The notes under the pieces: generated by a model
Told to the model about the DNA's origin: nothing
Database searches by the model: none
Seen by the model: only the letters and a program-made list of their open reading frames with translations
Part shown: positions 53,303 to 61,504 of the stretch, in pieces
How the letters are laid out: each line of letters opens with the position of its first letter
Numbering within the stretch: position 1 is the first letter of the stretch
NCBI RefSeq assembly: GCF_047124445.1
Contig: NZ_CP138921.1
Span: forward strand, 2,914,001-2,978,000
DNA length: 64,000 bases
From: Shimia sp047124445
GTDB lineage: Bacteria > Pseudomonadota > Alphaproteobacteria > Rhodobacterales > Rhodobacteraceae
Direction: 5' to 3'
Position numbers and translations under genes: made by a program

Positions 53303-54186
53303 TGGTCGGCCTCCCGCTGTTTCTGCTCGTTGCGCTGGAAGAGCACGATGGGGATGATCAGGATCAGCAAGAGCACCACGGCCACGGCGGAGGCCACCGG
53401 CCAGTCGCGGTTGGAGAAGAACTCCTCCCAGAGGACTTTACCAATCATCAGGGTGCGCGAGCCGCCCAAGAGCGATGGGATCACAAATTCGCCGATGGTC
53501 GGGATAAAGACCAGAAAGCTGCCGGCGATGATGCCTTGTTTGGAGAGCGGGATCGTCACCAGCCAAAAGGCGGAGAAACGGGAGCATCCGAGGTCTTCGG
53601 CGGCTTCCAGCAGGCTGATGTCGAGCTTTTCCAAAGCTGCGTAGATCGGCAAGATCATGAACGGCAGGTAGGTGTACACAATGCCGATGTAGACCGCGAT
53701 GTTGGTGTTGAGGATCACCAGCGGTTCGTTGATCACGCCAATCCACAGAAGCACCTGATTGAGGTAGCCTTCCTGGCTCAGGATGCCCATCCACGAGTAT
53801 ACGCGGATCAGGAAGCTGGTCCAAAACGGCAGGATCACCAGCATGAACAGCATGGCGCGCCATTCTTCCGGTGCGCGGGCCATGCCGTAGGCGATGGGAT
53901 AGCCGACGAGCAGCGTCAACAGGGTCGAAATCACCGCAATCTTGAGGCTGGAGAGGTAGGCTTTCCAATAAAGCGCATCCTCGGTCAGCCAGATGTAGTT
54001 CTCAAAATCCAGCTCGGCGAGGAAGGCTTTGAAACCGGCCCAGCCCTCGGCAATGTCCAGAGTTGGCGTGTAGGGCGGGATCGCCACCGCCAGATCGGAC
54101 AGGGAGATTTTGAAGACGATGACAAAAGGCACAATGAAGAGTGCCAGCAGCCAGAGAAACGGTATGGCAATCAGCAGGCGGCGCAT
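53299..54186 (-). CDS. polyamine ABC transporter permease (PotB/PotH-like)
   Basis: The 295-residue permease has six helices and the EAA loop LLEAAEDLGCSRFSAFWLVTIPLSKQGIIAG. The first helix (IAIPFLWLLALFIVPFVIVFKISL) and the large periplasmic loop after it are standard length, in contrast to the second transporter's PotB. It starts 3 bp after the ATPase stop. Confidence 0.93.
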   Translation of the reverse strand: MRRLLIAIPFLWLLALFIVPFVIVFKISLSDLAVAIPPYTPTLDIAEGWAGFKAFLAELDFENYIWLTEDALYWKAYLSSLKIAVISTLLTLLVGYPIAYGMARAPEEWRAMLFMLVILPFWTSFLIRVYSWMGILSQEGYLNQVLLWIGVINEPLVILNTNIAVYIGIVYTYLPFMILPIYAALEKLDISLLEAAEDLGCSRFSAFWLVTIPLSKQGIIAGSFLVFIPTIGEFVIPSLLGGSRTLMIGKVLWEEFFSNRDWPVASAVAVVLLLILIIPIVLFQRNEQKQREADQ

Positions 54187-54189
54187 GGC

Positions 54190-55344
54190 TTAGCGCTCCA
54201 AGAAGACACCGGCGGTGTCTGTCCAGCTGAGCCATACCTTGTCTTCCCACGTGAACGCACGGCGGGAAATGCGGCGGTTGTTGGCGGATTGCGCCTTGAT
54301 GATTTGGCCGCCCGGCAGCTGCACGTGATAGGTCGAGATGTTGCCGAGATAGGCGATGTCGTGCACTTCGCCCTGAATGGCATTGGCGGCATTTTCGGGC
54401 TTTTCGGCTGAAATAGAGACTTTTTCGGGTCGAATGGCGTAGTGCACATCCTGGCCTTTGGTGGCCCCTTCCAGCGGTGAGCCCACCACGGCAGGTTGGC
54501 CTTCGGCCCAATGCATGTGCAGCTTGTCGCCTTGCGGGTCCGCCTTGCCGGAGAGCAGGTTCACATCGCCAATGAAGTCCGCGACATAGGTGGAGTTTGG
54601 CGCCTCATAGATCACGTCTGGTGTGGACACCTGAATGATCTTGCCGTGATCCATCACCGCCACGCGGCTGGCCACGGTCATCGCCTCTTCCTGATCGTGG
54701 GTCACAATCACAAAGGTGGTGCCGGTGGTTTCCTGAATGTCCATCAGCTCGAATTGGGTTTCCTGACGCAGCTTTTTGTCGAGCGCGCCCAGCGGTTCGT
54801 CAAGCAGCAGCAGTTTCGGCGCTTTGGCCAAAGACCGCGCAAGGGCCACGCGCTGACGCTGACCACCGGAAATCTGGTGCGGTTTTCGTCGGGCAAATTT
54901 TTCAAGCCGGGTCAGACGCAGCATCTCTTCGACGCGCTCGCCAATCTGGTCCTTTGGCATCTTGTCACGACGCAGGCCAAAGGCGATGTTTTCCCAGATA
55001 GAGAGATGCGGGAACAGCGCGTAGGACTGGAACATCATGTTCACGGCGCGCTTGTTGGGCGGCACCGGACCAATGTCCTCACCCGCCAGAAGGATTTGCC
55101 CTTCGGTGGGCGTTTCAAAACCGGCGAGCATGCGCATCATCGTGGTTTTGCCACAGCCGGACGGACCAAGAAGGGCAAAAAACTCCTTCTCGAAGATGTC
55201 CACGGTCAAATCATCAATCGCCGTAAAATCACCAAAGCGTTTGGTCACGTTCTGAAACTGAATGAGGGGTTTTGCGTTGGGATCATCCCAAGGGGCAAAG
55301 ACATCAAGCGCCATGGCAGGCTCCGGCAGTGTTGGAGAAGTCAA
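54190..55344 (-). CDS. polyamine ABC transporter ATPase (PotA/PotG-like)
   Basis: The 384-residue ATPase has Walker A GPSGCGKTT, Q-loop QSYALFPHL, signature SGGQRQRVALARSL, Walker B LLLLDEPLGALDKKL and the switch VTHDQEEAMT. The C-terminal TOBE domain (from about 300: YAIRPEKVSISAE, VHDIAYLGNISTYHVQLPGG) is present. It is 43 bp after the binding-protein gene; a hairpin lies in the gap. Confidence 0.95.
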   Translation of the reverse strand: MTSPTLPEPAMALDVFAPWDDPNAKPLIQFQNVTKRFGDFTAIDDLTVDIFEKEFFALLGPSGCGKTTMMRMLAGFETPTEGQILLAGEDIGPVPPNKRAVNMMFQSYALFPHLSIWENIAFGLRRDKMPKDQIGERVEEMLRLTRLEKFARRKPHQISGGQRQRVALARSLAKAPKLLLLDEPLGALDKKLRQETQFELMDIQETTGTTFVIVTHDQEEAMTVASRVAVMDHGKIIQVSTPDVIYEAPNSTYVADFIGDVNLLSGKADPQGDKLHMHWAEGQPAVVGSPLEGATKGQDVHYAIRPEKVSISAEKPENAANAIQGEVHDIAYLGNISTYHVQLPGGQIIKAQSANNRRISRRAFTWEDKVWLSWTDTAGVFLER

Positions 55345-55347
55345 AAG

Positions 55348-55374
55348 AGGCCCGCGCAGCAGCTGCGCGAGCCT
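55348..55374 (-). terminator. attenuator-like hairpin after the binding-protein gene
   Basis: A 12-bp stem AGGCCCGCGCAG/CTGCGCGAGCCT (one G-T pair) with a 3-nt loop is followed on the minus strand by CTCTTTTGA. Partial termination here would give more binding protein than transporter. Confidence 0.55.
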
Positions 55375-55387
55375 GGGTCAATCGGGC

Positions 55388-56473
55388 TTAGGTGCCGGAT
55401 TTGATTTTGGTCCACATACGGGTCACGACGCGCTGTACCTTTGGTGGGTAAGGCGAGGTGGTGTAGAGGTTTTCCAGAGTGGCTTCATCTGGGTAGATCG
55501 CCGGATCGCCGATCACGTCTTCTTCCAACAGCGGCTGGGACGCCTTGTTGCCGTTGGCGTAGTAAACGTAGTTGGAGGCGTCCGCCATGTTCTGCGCATC
55601 CATGATGAAGTTAAGGAACTTATGCGCGGCTTCGGCGTTTGGCGCGTCCGCCGGGATCGCCATTTGGTCAAACCACATCAGCGCGCCTTCGGAAGGTGCG
55701 TTATATACAATTTCCACACCGTTTTCCGCTTCGTCCGCCCGGTCACGGGCTTGCAGAATGTCGCCGGACCAGCCCACTGCTACGCAGATGTCGCCGTTGG
55801 CCAGCGCGTTGATGTATTCGGAGCTGTGGAATTTCTGAATATAGGGCGCAATTGCGGTGAACAGAGGTTCGGTCTTGGCAATCACGTCTTTGTCGTGGCT
55901 GTCAGGGTCTTCGCCCAGATACGCCAGCGCCGCCGGGATCATTTCATCCGCCGCGTCCAGCACGTGCACGCCGCAAGACGCCAGCTTTTCCATGTTGGCC
56001 GGATCAAAGATCAGCGCGAGAGAGCCGACTGGCGCATCTTCGCCCAGCACTTCTTTCACTTTGCCAACGTTCACACCAATGCCGGTGGTACCCCACATGT
56101 AGTTGATGGAGTACTCATTGCCGGGGTCGTAGCTGCTGGTGCGGTCCGCGATCACGTCCCACATGTTGCCAGCGTTGGACAGTTTGGATTTGTCGAGCTT
56201 CTGGAAGGCGCCTGCCGCGATCTGACGCTGCAGGAAGGTGCCGGATGGCACAACCACGTCGTAGCCGGAGTTGCCCGCCAGCATTTTGGTTTCCAGAACG
56301 TCGTTGCTGTCAAACACGTCGTAGATCAGCTTGATGCCGGTTTCGTCCTGAAACTTGGTCAGCAGTTCTTCGTCGATGTAATCAGACCAGTTGTAAACAC
56401 GCACCTCTTCGGCGGTGGCCGCAGTTGCACCAATTGCCAGTGAGGCCGCGAGTGCGATGAAGGATGTCTTCAT
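55388..56473 (-). CDS. putrescine-type periplasmic binding protein (PotF/SpuD-like)
   Basis: The 361-residue protein has a signal peptide (SFIALAASLAIGATAATA) and the family opening EEVRVYNWSDYIDEELLTKFQDETGIKLIYD over residues 22-52. GWSGDILQARDRADEAENGVEIVYNAPSEGALMWFDQMAIP contains the Trp and Asp residues typical of polyamine sites. PotF-type sequence with an adjacent PuuB-like oxidase and putrescine aminotransferase favours putrescine. ATG at 56473 has GGGAG upstream; a frame from 56536 lies across the promoter. Confidence 0.93.
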   Translation of the reverse strand: MKTSFIALAASLAIGATAATAEEVRVYNWSDYIDEELLTKFQDETGIKLIYDVFDSNDVLETKMLAGNSGYDVVVPSGTFLQRQIAAGAFQKLDKSKLSNAGNMWDVIADRTSSYDPGNEYSINYMWGTTGIGVNVGKVKEVLGEDAPVGSLALIFDPANMEKLASCGVHVLDAADEMIPAALAYLGEDPDSHDKDVIAKTEPLFTAIAPYIQKFHSSEYINALANGDICVAVGWSGDILQARDRADEAENGVEIVYNAPSEGALMWFDQMAIPADAPNAEAAHKFLNFIMDAQNMADASNYVYYANGNKASQPLLEEDVIGDPAIYPDEATLENLYTTSPYPPKVQRVVTRMWTKIKSGT

Positions 56474-56620
56474 GATGTTCTCCCGTTGGACGCCAGGTTC
56501 AGACCCGGTCGCATTCTGTGAGATTAATTTGATCAAGTTTTTGCGTTATGGCAATATGCTTGTGCATTTTGCCGATGAATATACGTTCTAGCACATCGCT
56601 TTGAGGATTGGTTTGCACAA
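56474..56620. promoter_or_regulatory. potF-type operon / gntR divergent promoter with TTGATCAA site
   Basis: The palindrome TTGATCAA at 56529-56536, within AATTTGATCAAGTT, lies 56 bp before the binding-protein ATG and 85 bp before the gntR ATG. It is the first of four similar sites in this region and the likely operator for both genes. Confidence 0.65.
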
Positions 56621-57337
56621 ATGGAAGGCACTGGGAAATTGGGACAAGGTTTTGAACACAGCGACGAAAACGCGCCTCGCGTCCCGGTGCATCAGCAGGT
56701 CTATGCGCAATTGCGCGATGCGGTGTTGTTTGGCGAATTGGCGCCGGGTCAGGCGGTCACAATCCAGGGTTTGATCGAACGCACCGGCGCAGGCATGACC
56801 CCCATTCGGGAGGCGATTCGCCGCCTGACCAGTGAAGGGGCACTGGAGTTCCGCGGCAACCGCCGGGTGGTGGTGCCGATGCTGACAGCCGACGCGATTG
56901 ACGACCTTATTTTTCTAAGAGAAACCGTGGAATCCCGACTGGCTGAACATGCGGCGGAGAAGATCACGGCGACAGATATTGCGGCGCTCGAAAAGATTGA
57001 TGCGCAAGTTGATGAGGCCATCACGCGCGGGGATGTCTCCGCTTATTTGCGCCAGAACTACGCCTTTCACGCCAAGCTTTATGCGGTCGCCAATGCGCCG
57101 ATTCTGATGGATGTGGCCAACTCTGTCTGGCTGCGATTCGGCCCATCAATGCGGGTGGTTTGCGGACGTATGGGCACGCAGAATTTGCCCGACAATCACA
57201 AGACCGCGCTGGACGCCTTGAAGGCCAAAGATGGGCAAGCGACCGCCGATGCGATGCGTGAAGATGTGGTTCAAGGCATGGAACAGATCCGCGCCGCGCT
57301 GCTGGATGGGACCGCATTTAGCGACACGATTGACTAA
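56621..57337 (+). CDS. GntR-family (FadR/FCD-type) transcriptional regulator
   Basis: The 238-residue regulator has the GntR winged helix (PVHQQVYAQLRDAVLFGELAPGQAVTIQGLIERTGAGMTPIREAIRRLTSEGAL spread over residues 22-75) and an all-helical FCD effector domain (LIFLRETVESRLAEHAA, NYAFHAKLYAVA, DNHKTALDALKAKD). FCD proteins usually bind small carboxylates or amines. It lies between the two polyamine operons. The four TTGATCA(A/T) sites around it point to it as the regional regulator. Confidence 0.92.
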   Translation: MEGTGKLGQGFEHSDENAPRVPVHQQVYAQLRDAVLFGELAPGQAVTIQGLIERTGAGMTPIREAIRRLTSEGALEFRGNRRVVVPMLTADAIDDLIFLRETVESRLAEHAAEKITATDIAALEKIDAQVDEAITRGDVSAYLRQNYAFHAKLYAVANAPILMDVANSVWLRFGPSMRVVCGRMGTQNLPDNHKTALDALKAKDGQATADAMREDVVQGMEQIRAALLDGTAFSDTID

Positions 57338-57424
57338 TCAGAATTTGATCATATTTTCGTGGTAAGAGATGTGAAGCGGTGATTTGGCCGTTTTGCCCAC
57401 CCTGATTCTGTTGCGAGGTTTGCC
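57338..57424 (+). promoter_or_regulatory. aminotransferase promoter with TTGATCAT site
   Basis: TTGATCAT at 57345-57352, within AATTTGATCATATT, starts 7 bp after the gntR stop and 73 bp before the aminotransferase ATG. It differs from the other palindromes by one base. Confidence 0.6.
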
Positions 57425-58813
57425 ATGAACGCGATCACCAATCACTTGCCCACTGCGGAGCTCCAGGCGCTGGACGTGGCGCACCATATGCACCCGTTTT
57501 CCACGCAGAACGATTTTCACGACACCGGCGCACGGGTGATCACCCAGGCCAAAGGCGTGACGCTGACCGACAGCGAAGGCGAGCAGATCCTCGATGCGAT
57601 GGCCGGTCTGTGGTGTGTGAACATCGGTTATGGCCGCGACGAGCTGGCCGAGGTGGCGGCGCGGCAAATGAAAGAGCTGCCCTATTATAACACCTTCTTC
57701 AAAACCACCCATGTGCCGGTGATTGCCCTGTCCGCAAAGCTGGCGGAACTGGCGCCTGGCGATCTGAACCATGTGTTCTATGCCGGGTCCGGCTCTGAAG
57801 CGAATGACACCAACCTGCGTTTGGTGCGTCATTATTGGTCCGCAAAAGGCAAGCCAACCAAGACCATCTTCATCAGCCGCAAAAACGCCTATCACGGCTC
57901 CACCGTGGCAGGCGCGTCGTTGGGCGGCATGGTGCCAATGCATCAGCAGGGCAGCCTGCCGATCCCGGACATTCACCACATCAACCAGCCAAACTGGTGG
58001 GCTGAAGGCGGCGACATGTCTCCGGAGGAGTTTGGCCTGCAGCGCGCGCAAGAATTGGAAGAGGCTATTCTGGAGCTGGGCGAAGATCGCGTGGCGGCCT
58101 TTATTGCCGAGCCGATCCAAGGCGCGGGTGGTGTGATTGTGCCGCCGGAGACCTACTGGCCGGAAATTCAGCGCATCTGCGACAAATATGAAATCCTGCT
58201 GATTGCGGATGAAGTGATCTGTGGCTTTGGGCGGACCGGCAACTGGTTTGGCAGCCAGACCGTGGGCATCAAGCCGCACATCATGTCGATCGCCAAAGGC
58301 TTGTCCTCCGGCTATGCGCCGATTGGCGGCAGCATTGTCTGTGACGAAGTGGCGGAAGTGGTGGCTGCGACCGAGTTCAACCACGGCTACACCTACTCCG
58401 GCCACCCCGTGTCCTGCGCAGTGGCGCTGGAGAACCTCCGGATTCTCGAAGAGGAAAAGGTCATCGAGCATGTGCGCGATGATGTGGCGCCCTATCTGAA
58501 AGAAAAATGGGAAGCGCTGGCCGATCACCCGCTGGTGGGGGAAGCCAAGATTGTTGGCATGATGGGATCCATCGCGCTGACCCCCAACAAAGAAACCCGC
58601 GCCCCGTTTGAAGCGGAAGCGGGCACCGTGGGCTACAAATGCCGCGAGCACTGCTTTGGCAACAATCTGGTGATGCGCCATGTCGGCGACCGGATGATCA
58701 TTTCGCCCCCGCTGGTAATGACTCGCACCGATGTGGATCTGTTGATCGAGCGAGCGACTCGGGCGCTGGATCAGACCTTTGAGCAGATCAAATCCGAAGG
58801 GCTTTATAAGTAA
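57425..58813 (+). CDS. class-III aminotransferase, putrescine/polyamine type (SpuC-like)
   Basis: The 462-residue PLP enzyme has the omega-transaminase layout: DAMAGLWCVNIGYGRDELAEVA, YAGSGSEANDTNLRLVRHY, IADEVICGFGRTGNWFG and the Schiff-base Lys291 in SIAKGLSSGYAPIG. The start LDVAHHMHPFSTQNDFHDTGARVI over residues 17-40 is typical of the putrescine-pyruvate aminotransferase group. With pyruvate it would turn putrescine to 4-aminobutanal. Its place between two polyamine transporters supports that. Taurine or beta-alanine transaminases look similar. Confidence 0.88.
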   Translation: MNAITNHLPTAELQALDVAHHMHPFSTQNDFHDTGARVITQAKGVTLTDSEGEQILDAMAGLWCVNIGYGRDELAEVAARQMKELPYYNTFFKTTHVPVIALSAKLAELAPGDLNHVFYAGSGSEANDTNLRLVRHYWSAKGKPTKTIFISRKNAYHGSTVAGASLGGMVPMHQQGSLPIPDIHHINQPNWWAEGGDMSPEEFGLQRAQELEEAILELGEDRVAAFIAEPIQGAGGVIVPPETYWPEIQRICDKYEILLIADEVICGFGRTGNWFGSQTVGIKPHIMSIAKGLSSGYAPIGGSIVCDEVAEVVAATEFNHGYTYSGHPVSCAVALENLRILEEEKVIEHVRDDVAPYLKEKWEALADHPLVGEAKIVGMMGSIALTPNKETRAPFEAEAGTVGYKCREHCFGNNLVMRHVGDRMIISPPLVMTRTDVDLLIERATRALDQTFEQIKSEGLYK

Positions 58814-59123
58814 AACGCCCAATGTTTGCGCAAATTTGATCAACCCGGAGCATGGCTCCGGGTTTTTTTATTGTCCGCTCTAACGGAGGCTTTGCAACTT
58901 TGGGCGGAAAAACTTTGCCGTTTTGCAGACTTATGGGTTTACCATTTGATCATAATTGGCGAAAATCGCCATCAATGTGTCGCAAACCGACGTCGGGTTG
59001 GCCAAATGGCTGGCAGACTTTCCCATACGGAATGCTGGCTTGCGCATTCAAGCTCAGGTGTGGTTACACTTGAAACAGACGAGCAGAGAAAATCTGCCGA
59101 CGGACAACACAGGGAGCCGATTT
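58814..59123 (+). promoter_or_regulatory. 310-bp intergenic region: terminator and two TTGATCA(A/T) sites
   Basis: No gene is seen here. TTGATCAA at 58836-58843 abuts a terminator (listed separately), and TTGATCAT at 58946-58953 lies 171 bp before the TTG start of the ATPase gene. A long leader is therefore likely unless the promoter is further downstream. The ribosome site GGGAG at 59112-59116 precedes the start. Confidence 0.6.
58842..58869 (+). terminator. terminator of the aminotransferase gene
   Basis: A 10-bp perfect stem AACCCGGAGC/GCTCCGGGTT with an ATG loop is followed by a run of T. It starts 29 bp after the stop. Confidence 0.9.
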
Positions 59124-60227
59124 TTGGCTGATAGTGCATCGAACGACGCGTTTGTCGAATTTGACCGCGTGCAAAAGAGCTATGATGGTGAGACCCTCGT
59201 CGTCAAAGATCTGAACCTAAGCCTGCCGAAAGGTGAGTTTCTGACCATGTTGGGGCCATCAGGCTCAGGCAAGACAACTTGCCTGATGATGTTGGCAGGC
59301 TTTGAAACCGCAACACATGGCGACATTCGCCTGGGCGGCACCTCCATCAATAACATCCCGCCCCACAAACGTGGCATTGGCATGGTGTTCCAGAACTACG
59401 CGCTGTTCCCGCACATGACGATTGCGGAGAATCTGAGCTTCCCACTGGAAGTGCGTAAGATGGGCAAAACCGAGCGCGAAGAGAAAATCAAACGCGCCTT
59501 GGACATGGTTGAGATGGGCGCCTTTGGTGGCCGTCGTCCGGCGCAGCTTTCCGGTGGTCAGCAGCAGCGGATCGCGCTGGCGCGGGCGCTGGTGTTTGAA
59601 CCCGAACTGGTGCTGATGGACGAACCGCTGGGCGCGCTCGACAAACAGCTGCGCGAAAAGATGCAGTTTGAGATCACCAACCTGGCGCACAACCTCGGCA
59701 TCACCACCGTGTATGTGACCCACGACCAGACAGAGGCGCTGACCATGTCTGACCGTGTGGCGGTGTTTGACGATGGCCGCATTCAGCAGCTGGATCCACC
59801 TGACACGCTTTATGAAGAGCCGCAAAACAGCTTCGTGGCGCAGTTCATCGGCGAGAACAACACGCTGGAAGGTCTTGTCAAAGAGATCAACAACGGCGTG
59901 GCTTTGGTGGAACTGGATGACGGCGAGCTGATCGACTGTAAGCCTGTGCATGACAGTGTGAAGCCGGGTGCCCGCACCCGTGTGTCGATCCGTCCGGAAC
60001 GTGTTGAATACAACAAAGACCGGATTCAGGAAGGTGCGCACACGCTGAAGGCCGAAGTGAAAGAGTTCATCTATATGGGTGACATCTTCCGCACACGTCT
60101 GTCCGTGGCCGGCAATGATGAGTTCATCATCAAAACCCGGAACGCACCGGATGTGGATCGTCTGACCCCGGGTCAGCAGATCGAGATCGGCTGGTTGCCT
60201 GAAGATTGCCGCGCGCTGGACGCCTAA
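59124..60227 (+). CDS. second polyamine-type ABC transporter ATPase (PotA-like)
   Basis: The 367-residue ATPase has Walker A GPSGSGKTT, QNYALFPHM, SGGQQQRIALARAL, Walker B LVLMDEPLGALDKQL, VTHDQTEALT and a TOBE domain (VSIRPERVEYN, EVKEFIYMGDIFRTRL). A TTG start at 59124 is proposed: GGGAG lies 7 bp upstream and LADSASNDAFVEFDRVQKSY then matches family N-termini. The open frame to 58956 would add 56 residues over the regulatory region. It is first of four genes of the second transporter. Confidence 0.93.
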   Translation: MADSASNDAFVEFDRVQKSYDGETLVVKDLNLSLPKGEFLTMLGPSGSGKTTCLMMLAGFETATHGDIRLGGTSINNIPPHKRGIGMVFQNYALFPHMTIAENLSFPLEVRKMGKTEREEKIKRALDMVEMGAFGGRRPAQLSGGQQQRIALARALVFEPELVLMDEPLGALDKQLREKMQFEITNLAHNLGITTVYVTHDQTEALTMSDRVAVFDDGRIQQLDPPDTLYEEPQNSFVAQFIGENNTLEGLVKEINNGVALVELDDGELIDCKPVHDSVKPGARTRVSIRPERVEYNKDRIQEGAHTLKAEVKEFIYMGDIFRTRLSVAGNDEFIIKTRNAPDVDRLTPGQQIEIGWLPEDCRALDA

Positions 60228-60306
60228 ACGGGCTGGCGCGCACCAACCGGGCGTAAGATCCGGGCCAACAAGAACAGACTTAAGAATTCAACAAGGAGTG
60301 TATCCA

Positions 60307-61395
60307 ATGAAAACAAAGATGACTGCGCTTGCCGTCACGACTGCTCTGGTGGCACCAGCCGCCATTGCACAAGAACTGACCATCGTGTCTTGGGGTGGTG
60401 CATACTCCAAGTCGCAGCAGCTCGCATATCACGAGCCCTACACTGCAAAAACCGGCATCAACATCATCAACGACGACAGCTCTGCTGAAGCCGTGGCGAA
60501 GATCCGCGCGATGAACGAAGCCGGCAACGTGACCTGGGACGTTGTAGACGTTGTGGCATCCGATGCGATGCGTCTGTGTGACGAAGGTCTGGCAGAAGAG
60601 CTGGATCACGATGCGGTTCTGGCAGCAGCACCTGATGGCACCTCTGCTTCCGACGACTTCGGCGATCTGATCGTCAGCGACTGCTTCGTACCGCAGATCG
60701 TGTACTCCACCACTTTCGGCTACCGCACCGACATGGTTGGCGACAAAGCCCCAACCACTGTTTGTGACGTGTTTGACCTGGAAACCTATCCTGGCAAGCG
60801 CTCCCTGCAGAAGCGCCCAATCGACAACATGGAATGGGCTCTGTACTGCGACGGTGTTGATAAAGACGCCATCTACGACACTCTGAGCACCCCAGAAGGT
60901 GTTGATCGTGCGCTGGCGAAGCTGGACACCATCAAAGATCAGGTTGTTTGGTGGACCGCAGGCGCGGAAACTCCTCAGCTGCTGGCTGACGGCGAAGTTG
61001 TGATGGGCTCGACCTTCAACGGTCGTCTGTTCTCTGCCATTGCAGAGCAGAACCAGCCTATCGGTATGCTGTGGGACATGCAGTCCTTCGACCTGGACGG
61101 CTGGATCATCCCAGCGGGCCTGTCCCCAGAGCGTAAGCAAGCGGCTCTGGACTACCTGTTCTTCGCAACCGACACCCAGCGTCTGGCTGATCAGGCGAAG
61201 TACATCTCCTACGGTCCGGCACGTACATCTTCCGCACCGCTGGTGGGTAAGCACGCCGAGCTGGGCATCGACATGGCGCCACATATGCCAACCGACCCAG
61301 CCAACGCTGGCAACGTGCACATCTATGACTACGAGTGGTGGGCCGACAACCGTGACGATCTGGACGCGAAGTTCCAGGCGTGGCTGTCCAAGTAA
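60307..61395 (+). CDS. second polyamine-type periplasmic binding protein
   Basis: The 362-residue protein has a signal peptide (MTALAVTTALVAPAAIA) and the opening QELTIVSWGGAYSKSQQLAYHEPYTAKTG over residues 22-50. Cysteines in MRLCDEG, IVSDCFVP, TTVCDVF and LYCDGV could give two disulfides, unusual for the PotD/PotF group. The pattern is nearer to the SBP_bac_8/PotD-like group than to PotF, so the ligand may differ from that of the first transporter. ATG at 60307 follows AAGGAG; a GTG three codons earlier is less likely. Confidence 0.9.
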   Translation: MKTKMTALAVTTALVAPAAIAQELTIVSWGGAYSKSQQLAYHEPYTAKTGINIINDDSSAEAVAKIRAMNEAGNVTWDVVDVVASDAMRLCDEGLAEELDHDAVLAAAPDGTSASDDFGDLIVSDCFVPQIVYSTTFGYRTDMVGDKAPTTVCDVFDLETYPGKRSLQKRPIDNMEWALYCDGVDKDAIYDTLSTPEGVDRALAKLDTIKDQVVWWTAGAETPQLLADGEVVMGSTFNGRLFSAIAEQNQPIGMLWDMQSFDLDGWIIPAGLSPERKQAALDYLFFATDTQRLADQAKYISYGPARTSSAPLVGKHAELGIDMAPHMPTDPANAGNVHIYDYEWWADNRDDLDAKFQAWLSK

Positions 61396-61414
61396 TCCAC
61401 TTGCTATGACTTTG

Positions 61415-61439
61415 CAGGGAGGCGGCCACCGCCTCCCTG
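61415..61439 (+). repeat. perfect hairpin between binding-protein and permease genes
   Basis: The stem CAGGGAGGCGG/CCGCCTCCCTG (11 bp) with a CCA loop lies 19 bp after the binding-protein stop. No T-run follows. Such hairpins often protect the 3' end of an abundant binding-protein mRNA while lowering expression of the permeases. Confidence 0.65.
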
Positions 61440-61504
61440 ACCCAACCGGACAAAAACCGCCGAGACACAACGGCAATCCGGAAATTCTGTGACGGGGACC
61501 ATCA

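Noticed and set aside
55262..56443. Plus-strand frame of 393 residues
   Set aside because: It is antisense to the binding-protein gene and shows no domain.
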